Shown here: piece by piece, positions 28,395 to 34,864 of the stretch
How positions within the stretch are numbered: the stretch's first letter is position 1
How the letters are laid out: each line of letters starts with the position of its first letter
Assembly (NCBI RefSeq): GCF_018271975.1
Contig: NZ_JAGUCN010000017.1
Coordinates: 62,001-126,000, forward strand
DNA from: Carboxylicivirga mesophila
GTDB lineage: Bacteria; Bacteroidota; Bacteroidia; Bacteroidales; Marinilabiliaceae
Reading direction: 5' to 3'
Length of the DNA: 64,000 bases
The notes under the pieces: model-generated
Seen by the model: only the letters and a program-made list of their open reading frames with translations
What the model was told of the DNA's origin: nothing
The model's database searches: none
Position numbers and translations under genes: made by a program

Positions 28395-29609
28395 TTATTC
28401 TCTCAGGTTTAATACTTCATTTAAGATTAAAGAAACCGCTCCTATCACGGCTGCTTCATTACTTAGTTTACTCTGAACTATTTCAATACGACGAGATGAC
28501 TGTTGAATCACCTCACGTTGAAATACCGAACGGACACGTTCAGTAAAAAAAGAGCCGGCATTCGAAACTTTCCCACCCAGAACAATAACTTGCGGATTTA
28601 ATAAATTAGCAACAGCAGCAATTGACATCCCTAAATAATCAGCAGCCTGATTAAATAAATACAATGCCAGTTCATCGCCTTTTTTAGCCTCTTCAGCAAT
28701 ATGTTGAGTGGATAATTCACTCAATCCATTCAGGCTTGAATGAGGGTAGTATTTTAGTTTATTTTCAGCTAAACTCGAAATCCCCCTGCCCGAAGCATAA
28801 CACTCCAGGCAATCCAGCTTTCCACAGGCACATATCAATCCAGCTGCTGCATCAGAGTGAATTCGGGTATGGCCGATCTCACCGGCAATCCCTTCAAAAC
28901 CAAAGAAAGCCTGTCCCTTATGAATAATACCAGACCCAATACCGTAGCCAATGTTGATAAAGACAAAATCCTTAAACTTATCCCCCACACCATACATTAA
29001 TTCTCCTCGCGCCATCACTCGTGATACATTATCAACAATCACAGGTACTTGAAACAGCTCAGCAAGTGGCTTTCTGATATCTACATTTTCCCAGTTAAAA
29101 TTAGGCGAATATTCAATAACATCGGTTTTGTTGTTGACAAAACCTGCAGCAGCAACGCCTATCCCTCGTAACTTTCGTTTATCAATCCCTGATTTGAATA
29201 TGAGTTTCTCTGTAATTTTTGAAACTAGTTTTAAGTCGGATTCAAATCCATCGGTCTGATTTGTTTTGATATCCTGAGCGAACAAAGTATTGCCATTTAA
29301 GTCGGATAGAATACCATAAATATGGGTGCGCCCCCAATCTATCCCAATAACATAGCTATCCTCACCTTTGAATCGAACAATCATTGGCGGTCTTCCCCCC
29401 TTCGATTCACCTATACCGATCTGTTCGGCCAATTGTTCCGTTTTGATCAAACTATCAACAATACGGGTGATTGTAGGAGCACTAAGACCTGTTTTTTTAA
29501 CAATTTCGGCACGTGAAATTTCGCCGCTTTCACGGATAAGATTTAGCACCTTAATCTTATTTAATCGATTAATGTACTCTGCACTGCCTTTGGGATGATC
29601 AGATTTCAT
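28395..29609 (-). CDS. ROK-family transcriptional repressor
   Basis: NagC/XylR-like ROK regulator (404 aa). An N-terminal winged helix-turn-helix (about 15-75; GEISRAEIVKKTGLSAPTIT) precedes the sugar-kinase-like domain with VIGIDWGRTHIYG (about 86-98) and the ROK zinc/sugar region EIGHTR...CACGKLDCLEC. ROK repressors are released by a sugar or its phosphate. It is the first gene of the group with FucU, the MDR dehydrogenase, the cupin and the AKR and probably regulates them and itself. Two RTCCRAACT copies 20 bp apart (29663-29691) upstream could be its operator. Confidence 0.93.
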   Translation of the reverse strand: MKSDHPKGSAEYINRLNKIKVLNLIRESGEISRAEIVKKTGLSAPTITRIVDSLIKTEQLAEQIGIGESKGGRPPMIVRFKGEDSYVIGIDWGRTHIYGILSDLNGNTLFAQDIKTNQTDGFESDLKLVSKITEKLIFKSGIDKRKLRGIGVAAAGFVNNKTDVIEYSPNFNWENVDIRKPLAELFQVPVIVDNVSRVMARGELMYGVGDKFKDFVFINIGYGIGSGIIHKGQAFFGFEGIAGEIGHTRIHSDAAAGLICACGKLDCLECYASGRGISSLAENKLKYYPHSSLNGLSELSTQHIAEEAKKGDELALYLFNQAADYLGMSIAAVANLLNPQVIVLGGKVSNAGSFFTERVRSVFQREVIQQSSRRIEIVQSKLSNEAAVIGAVSLILNEVLNLRE

Positions 29610-29662
29610 AGATGTAAAAGTAAGCTTTCTTTAGCTACGAAAATAACTAGTCCGGCAATAAT

Positions 29663-29691
29663 GTCCAAACTGTATGGTATTCATCCGAACT
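29663..29691. promoter_or_regulatory. Two direct repeats upstream of the ROK gene
   Basis: GTCCAAACT (29663-29671) and ATCCGAACT (29683-29691) are direct copies of RTCCRAACT with starts 20 bp apart, about two helical turns. They lie 54-82 bp ahead of the ROK start and may be a binding site for ROK or another regulator. Confidence 0.3.
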
Positions 29692-29738
29692 ATTTTATAG
29701 TCTGGCTTGAAAAAATACATAGTAATGCAAGACCTAAC

Positions 29739-30605
29739 TTATTTAATGCCTGTCACCTTACCGTCTAGATTCCAGTCTTCTTTAATTTTTACACCTAAAT
29801 GATGTAATGCTGTTACAGCCACGTCAACAACATAAACATCTGCTTCAATGTGGCCTTCATTAACACTGTTGCCGTTCGCAATATAGAATATAGTTGTATG
29901 CTCCATGATGTTTTTACCATGTTCATATCCACTACCACCATGATCGGTTGTAATGATAACCAACCAGTCTTCAGTATCATAATGCTTTCGTTGCTTAAGG
30001 GCTTTAATAATCTTCCCCACATGTTTATCAGCCTTTTCAATAGTTTTAAGGTATTTTATCGAATCAGGTGAAAACCCATTTACATGGCCGGAGTGATCGA
30101 CTTCATCGAGTTGAATAAAAATAGCATCAGCGTCATTACGTTTGACCATTCGCTTAGCAGCTCTTGCCACTGCGCCATCAAATAACCTTGAAATTTCAAG
30201 ATCAGAATCGCCGGATTGAAGAATTTTGTGTATGGGCTTCCAGTTGACAACTGAATATGTACTGGCCATCGAATCATGTTCTTTTAATCGCCTGAAAAAA
30301 TGCGGATACTCCTCAATATTAGGCTGTTTATATTCATTGGTTACGACCTTGTGCTTCTCATGCCATACACCGGTTAGCATACCTGTCCAGCATATACCAC
30401 TACTACTTATCGGATCTGTTTGGGCTGAAAATGTATAAGCGCCTTCTTTCCATAATTTATCAATATTTGGGGTATTGGCCTTCTGTAATGCATCCGGCCT
30501 GCAGCCATCGATTCCGATGATTAATACTTTCTTATTTCCGGCATAAGCGTTATACCAGCTAAGAGTGATAAGTAAAGAAAGTACATATAAAAGTTTACCA
30601 TTCAT
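29739..30605 (-). CDS. Exported alkaline-phosphatase-superfamily phosphodiesterase
   Basis: Secreted type I phosphodiesterase / nucleotide pyrophosphatase-like protein (288 aa). The signal peptide ends near NAYAG (residue 23). Metal-binding parts are VLIIGIDGCRPDAL (first Asp), QLDEVDHSGHVNG (Asp/His) and ITTDHGG (Asp-His). The nucleophile should be a Ser or Thr in SSSGICWTGMLTG. It is shorter than typical NPP enzymes because the cap region is small. Such enzymes cleave phosphodiesters, including phosphocholine esters. No operon partner is obvious: gaps are 129 bp to ROK and 272 bp on the upstream side. Confidence 0.88.
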   Translation of the reverse strand: MNGKLLYVLSLLITLSWYNAYAGNKKVLIIGIDGCRPDALQKANTPNIDKLWKEGAYTFSAQTDPISSSGICWTGMLTGVWHEKHKVVTNEYKQPNIEEYPHFFRRLKEHDSMASTYSVVNWKPIHKILQSGDSDLEISRLFDGAVARAAKRMVKRNDADAIFIQLDEVDHSGHVNGFSPDSIKYLKTIEKADKHVGKIIKALKQRKHYDTEDWLVIITTDHGGSGYEHGKNIMEHTTIFYIANGNSVNEGHIEADVYVVDVAVTALHHLGVKIKEDWNLDGKVTGIK

Positions 30606-30645
30606 ACTTTAATATTTTAAATTATAATCCCTACAATGTAATACC

Positions 30646-30674
30646 CTGAATCCGGTTTAAATATAACGATTCAG
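30646..30674. promoter_or_regulatory. Inverted repeat upstream of the phosphodiesterase gene
   Basis: CTGAATC (30646-30652) and GATTCAG (30668-30674) are perfect reverse complements separated by 15 bp, 40-69 bp ahead of the start codon at 30605. This is an operator-like arrangement with no known regulator. Confidence 0.3.
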
Positions 30675-30816
30675 ATTATAATTATAGTAAGGTCATTATC
30701 TCACCTGCATTCAAAAACACGTTCTAATATAGCATATTACAACAATAACACTACAAAAACTCCTGAGCTTGTTACTTCTAATATAAACACCATTTAGGTG
30801 TAGGACAAAACAACAA

Positions 30817-30849
30817 AAGCGAACAAGGTATTCCATCTATTGCTCGCTT
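30817..30849 (-). terminator. Terminator after the small secreted protein gene
   Basis: AAGCGAACAA (30817-30826) pairs with TTGCTCGCTT (30840-30849) with one G-U pair on the minus-strand RNA. The stem is followed on the minus strand by TTGTTGTTTTG. It sits 29 bp past the stop at 30878. Confidence 0.6.
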
Positions 30850-30877
30850 ATGTATGTTAATAATATGAAGAAGCTGC

Positions 30878-31243
30878 CTATTTAGCTTTTGTCATTGCTA
30901 GAGGAATATCACCTTCGGGTGTTATTGCTTTGCCCACCAACTTACCATCCTTTAACTCTAATTGAATTTCAATCTCTTCGTATTGCACTTCAACTTTAAA
31001 GCTCAGCTTTTTTTCTTCACAAGTCAGTGCAACACCATTCACATCTTCGTATTCAAACTCCAGCTTAACTTTGAGTTCGTTATTATCATTGAAAAAAATT
31101 GCTTTTCCCACTTGGTATTCATAAGGGGCATGCTCAACGTCAAACTCCCAGCTACCTATCACTTCCTTTTTGATTTCTTCCGCCTTTAAATTCGCTGCAC
31201 TCATTAATACCAGCGAAATAAAGATAAACATCGCTCTTTTCAT
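30878..31243 (-). CDS. Small exported lipocalin-like protein, function unknown
   Basis: A 121-aa protein with a clear signal peptide (residues 1-21, ending LKAEE). The mature part reads as short alternating beta-strands (IGSWEFDVEHAP, KAIFFNDNNELKVKLEF, KLSFKVEVQYEEIEIQLEL, LVGKAITPEGDIPLAM), similar to small lipocalin-like or YceI-like domains. There is no catalytic motif. It seems monocistronic, with its own terminator 29 bp after the stop and a TACATTTG -7 candidate about 90 bp upstream (31333-31340). I do not recognise a named family. Confidence 0.8.
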   Translation of the reverse strand: MKRAMFIFISLVLMSAANLKAEEIKKEVIGSWEFDVEHAPYEYQVGKAIFFNDNNELKVKLEFEYEDVNGVALTCEEKKLSFKVEVQYEEIEIQLELKDGKLVGKAITPEGDIPLAMTKAK

Positions 31244-31332
31244 TCTACTAAGCTTTAAATTATTAATACAATTCTTTTTAAGTACATGACAACCTTGTAT
31301 AATATATCCATATTCGCGCCGTACTTTGATGA

Positions 31333-31340
31333 CAAATGTA
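31333..31340 (-). promoter_or_regulatory. Candidate -7 element of the small secreted protein gene
   Basis: Minus-strand TACATTTG matches TAnnTTTG, 90 bp ahead of the ATG at 31243. The -33 region is only A/T-rich. Confidence 0.3.
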
Positions 31341-31402
31341 AATGGCTGAGAAGAATGAAAAAAACTAAAGGGATAAACGGAACATAACAGGGATGAATGG
31401 TA

Positions 31403-32221
31403 CTACTTATCTAAGATGTCAATAAACTGTGGGGTGTAACTACGAGATACGGGAAGTAAGGTATCAACCTCCTTAACTTTTATTTTATAACCACGCCCGA
31501 CTTTTCTTATCCAATCCACATTCTCAATATTAATCACAAATGAGCGATGGCAGCGTAACAGTCCCTGAGATTGGAAATCGGTTTGAATAGTTTTTAATGA
31601 ACCTCTAACCATCTCTGATTTTACAACTCCCTTCTCAAAATAAAATATGGTTATATAATTATCTGTTGATTCTAAATACAACACTTTATCCCGGCGTATA
31701 CTCACTTTTACCTGCCCCCTCTCGTCTTTAAAATTAAACAAATCAACACGCGGAACTTCTGTGAAATTTTCTACATGTTTTTGGGTTAATGCAAATAATA
31801 TGAGTAAAGAAAATACATAAGGAAAAATAACAACTAAAAAAACGTACTTAAAACTGTTTATCCATTCAGTAAGGTACGAATATTCGGCTTCGCCGTAAAT
31901 TATTGATAACGCAAAAGTGATTATAATCATCTCAAGAAAAAGCCAGGCAGACAGACTCCAGATTTTGAATGTGTGCGACCTGACAAAGAAATACATCCCA
32001 ATTTGCGAAAGACTCATTACAATGGCACCTATCAATATAAAGCCATTAACACCTAAAAAGGATATCCAATAAGGAAAGACAATCCATTCTGACATATTAA
32101 ATGCCTTGAGACCAAGCAAAATAAATATGCATAGGCCAAGGGTGACCAACACATGTACTAATCTATATGATAATTGATTAAAGAATGGGAGTTCCGTATG
32201 TATCAGATTGCCTTTATTCAT
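31403..32221 (-). CDS. Membrane-bound LytTR-type transcriptional regulator
   Basis: Regulator with four predicted transmembrane helices (about residues 20-150 of the ATG form) and a C-terminal LytTR DNA-binding domain (about 180-270; VLYLESTDNYITIFY, GLLRCHRSFVINIENV, LLPVSRSY). Direct coupling of a membrane sensor to a LytTR domain replaces the usual histidine kinase and response regulator. I start at ATG 32221 (273 aa): a TTG at 32269 also opens the frame, but a promoter-like pair (32241-32270) overlaps it. It is separated from PUL B by the terminator at 32439-32470, so it is probably a separate unit; its targets are unknown. Confidence 0.9.
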   Translation of the reverse strand: MNKGNLIHTELPFFNQLSYRLVHVLVTLGLCIFILLGLKAFNMSEWIVFPYWISFLGVNGFILIGAIVMSLSQIGMYFFVRSHTFKIWSLSAWLFLEMIIITFALSIIYGEAEYSYLTEWINSFKYVFLVVIFPYVFSLLILFALTQKHVENFTEVPRVDLFNFKDERGQVKVSIRRDKVLYLESTDNYITIFYFEKGVVKSEMVRGSLKTIQTDFQSQGLLRCHRSFVINIENVDWIRKVGRGYKIKVKEVDTLLPVSRSYTPQFIDILDK

Positions 32222-32240
32222 TTGAATAATTTTATTCTTA

Positions 32241-32270
32241 CAAAAATATTTAAGGTCATCGAAAATCAAG
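32241..32270 (-). promoter_or_regulatory. Candidate promoter of the LytTR gene
   Basis: On the minus strand, CTTG (32267-32270), an 18-nt spacer and TATTTTTG (32241-32248) resemble the Bacteroidota -33/-7 pair. A start near 32234 leaves a leader of about 13 nt before ATG 32221 and rules against the TTG at 32269. Confidence 0.4.
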
Positions 32271-32438
32271 CGTCATTTTAAGATTTTTTATTTACGCACC
32301 TGGTCTCCCTGTTTAACGTCAAGTTTAAATTGGTATTTTGACGAACATTTCTTTTTTTCCATAAAAGTTCTATCTGCAATAAACCCATCACAGCACACCA
32401 CTCAAACAACTACATACGCATTTAAATAAAAACAAAAA

Positions 32439-32470
32439 AGTAACCCACAGCACGATTTCTGCAGGTTACT
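32439..32470 (-). terminator. Strong terminator at the end of PUL B
   Basis: AGTAACC (32439-32445) pairs perfectly with GGTTACT (32464-32470), with an inner CAG/CTG pairing. The minus-strand RNA continues as TTTTTTGTTTTT. It lies 25 bp past the GH95 stop and should end PUL B. Confidence 0.75.
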
Positions 32471-32494
32471 CTTTAACAGGCCCTTTTATAAAAT

Positions 32495-34837
32495 CTATCG
32501 TTTAATACTAAAACTACCAACCTTTGGCACTTCAAAAGCATAGATTTGGCCATCTACCATGTACTTGCCTTTTTGGCCAGGTCTACCCTTAATAGTTGCG
32601 TTAACAACTTTACCATCCTCCCATTTTATAGCAACCTCATAATTACCCCGTGCTTTAAGTCCTTTTACAGAACCACTTAACCACTTATCAGGCAAGGCAG
32701 GCAGCAACTCAATAACCCCTGTATGAGATTGCAGTAACATTTCAGCCATACCTGCGCAGCCTCCCATATTGCCATCCAGCTGAAATGGCGGGTGTGCACA
32801 TAAAAGATTTGAATAGCTGCCACCACCAAGCAACATATCATACCCTTCATTTTGGGTTGGCTTCAATAAGCGACGAAACAATTGATAGGCCCTGTTACCA
32901 TCTTTTAGTCGTGCCCAAAAATTGACCTTCCAGGCCAATGACCAACCAGTGCCGTTATCACCCCTTGCATTTAGACTAACTTTAGCTGCCTCTGCTAATT
33001 CGGGGGTTTCTTCAATTGTGATTTGCTTACCTGGGTAGAGGGCATAGAGATGCGATACATGCCGATGCTTACTATCCGGATCATCAACATCCTCCTTCCA
33101 CTCCTGTAGTTGATTCCATCTGCCTATTTTTGGTGAACAGATTCGCTTCCGAGCGGTTATTGCCTCATTCTTAAATTCATCATCAATATTAAGTACTTCA
33201 CAGGCTGCTATGCAATTATTTAGTAAGTCCCATGCAATTTGATGGTCCATTGATGCTCCTGTTGAAATGCCACCATGCTCGGGCGAATACGATGGCATTG
33301 ATACCAGCTCCTTATTTTCATCCTCTACCAGATAATCCATCCAAAACAAAGCGGCTTCTTTCATAATTGGATAACCAAGCTCCTTTAAGAACACCTCATC
33401 TTGTGTGAATTCATAGTGCTCCCAAATATGCTGACACAACCAGGCCGCTCCGGCAGGAAAAAAGCCCCATGGCAGCCCCCATCCCTGGGCTGTATAACCA
33501 AAAGGATTGTTCATTGTGTTGACAACCCATCCTCTGGCATCAAAATAACTTCTGGCAGTTACCTGACCTGGTTCAACCAGGCTTTCCATATAAGAAAACA
33601 GAGGCAAATGGCACTCATTAAGATTGGTAATTTCGGCAGGCCAATACAACATCTGCTGGTTAATATTCATATGATAATCGCATGCCCATGGTGGGTTTGT
33701 GCTATTATTCCACTTACCCTGAAGATTCAAAGGCATGGTTCCAGGGCGAGAAGCGTTAATCATTAAATAACGGCTGTATTGAAAATACAAAGATTCAAAA
33801 CCAGGATCGTTCACTCCCTCACTGTATTCCAACAGCCTTTTATCTGTTGGCAGGCTACTGCGTTCATCCTTACCAAGTTCAATCGTCACTCGGTTAAATA
33901 AGGACTGGTAATCCTTGATATGTGCCTGACGGACATCTTCAAAGGACTTATCTTGTATGCTTTTAACAACAGCTGTATTTTGCTCTGTGAATTGCTTACC
34001 CTTATAAAGCGGATACACCATCTGATAGTCGGTTACAGCGATGTGATAAATAGTTAGTTCGCTTGCATTGGCCACTTTAATCTGACCATCAATATATGCC
34101 GTTACACCATCCGTTTTAATTACCATGCATGTTTCAAACCCCATCTGGTTATCCTCAACAACACCCTGGTAGCGAAACAGGTTTCCATCAAATGTTTCCT
34201 TAACTTTTTTATGTGGATTTATATACTCAATGGAATAATCTGTGGCAGCATTATTACTGAAGTGATAAACCAGGGCCTTATCGACATAAGAGCCAAAAAA
34301 GGTTCGTTGGTGCCTGACATCACCTGCTTTATAATTAACATGTGCCAAACCGGTTGATAAATCCAGTTCCCGCCTGTAGTTACTCACCTCTTCGCTCTGT
34401 TGCACCTGTACAAAAACATCACCCATTGTTTGCTGGGCACCGTAATCACCAAAATCAGCTCCTTTTTTTTCGTGGATAACCCCGGTTAAATGCTTTGAGG
34501 CCAAACGATGAGCTTCTCTGTTCTTACCTTGTTTAAGTAAATCACGTATCTCTGACAAATAGGCTGATGCACCAGTTTGGTTCCCATAATTGTAATCGGG
34601 ATGAGAACCGGGTCCACCCGACCACAATGACTCTTCAGTGAATTGAATCTGCTCGGTAGCAAGCCCACCAAAAAACATGGCTCCCATATATCCATTACCA
34701 AATGGTAAGGCCTCCGTCATCCAGTTCTGTGCCGGTTGTGAATACCAAAGCATCAGAGCATCAACTTTTTTATTTTTACACCCTCCGCTTAATATTGGTA
34801 AAAGCAGAAAAAGACCTATAAATACCAGTTGCTTCAT
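32495..34837 (-). CDS. GH95 alpha-L-fucosidase, lipoprotein (PUL B)
   Basis: Inverting GH95 enzyme, probably a 1,2-alpha-L-fucosidase, anchored as a lipoprotein (signal ending LSGGC, Cys20). The N-terminal beta-sandwich (about 25-270) has LPFGNGYMGAMFFGG and TEESLWSGGPG. The (alpha/alpha)6 barrel follows, with N391 and N393 in HMNINQQMLYWPAE, general acid E520 in SPEHGG, and D688 in FQLDGNMGG. These correspond to the four catalytic positions known from the bifidobacterial GH95 fucosidase. Length (780 aa) is typical. It is the last gene of PUL B, 27 bp after the 988-aa hydrolase gene. Confidence 0.94.
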   Translation of the reverse strand: MKQLVFIGLFLLLPILSGGCKNKKVDALMLWYSQPAQNWMTEALPFGNGYMGAMFFGGLATEQIQFTEESLWSGGPGSHPDYNYGNQTGASAYLSEIRDLLKQGKNREAHRLASKHLTGVIHEKKGADFGDYGAQQTMGDVFVQVQQSEEVSNYRRELDLSTGLAHVNYKAGDVRHQRTFFGSYVDKALVYHFSNNAATDYSIEYINPHKKVKETFDGNLFRYQGVVEDNQMGFETCMVIKTDGVTAYIDGQIKVANASELTIYHIAVTDYQMVYPLYKGKQFTEQNTAVVKSIQDKSFEDVRQAHIKDYQSLFNRVTIELGKDERSSLPTDKRLLEYSEGVNDPGFESLYFQYSRYLMINASRPGTMPLNLQGKWNNSTNPPWACDYHMNINQQMLYWPAEITNLNECHLPLFSYMESLVEPGQVTARSYFDARGWVVNTMNNPFGYTAQGWGLPWGFFPAGAAWLCQHIWEHYEFTQDEVFLKELGYPIMKEAALFWMDYLVEDENKELVSMPSYSPEHGGISTGASMDHQIAWDLLNNCIAACEVLNIDDEFKNEAITARKRICSPKIGRWNQLQEWKEDVDDPDSKHRHVSHLYALYPGKQITIEETPELAEAAKVSLNARGDNGTGWSLAWKVNFWARLKDGNRAYQLFRRLLKPTQNEGYDMLLGGGSYSNLLCAHPPFQLDGNMGGCAGMAEMLLQSHTGVIELLPALPDKWLSGSVKGLKARGNYEVAIKWEDGKVVNATIKGRPGQKGKYMVDGQIYAFEVPKVGSFSIKR

Positions 34838-34864
34838 TATTTAACTTTTAATCTAAATACAATA

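Noticed and set aside
33401-33766. 121-codon plus-strand frame
   Set aside because: Antisense to the GH95 barrel, whose coding sense is certain from its catalytic motifs.
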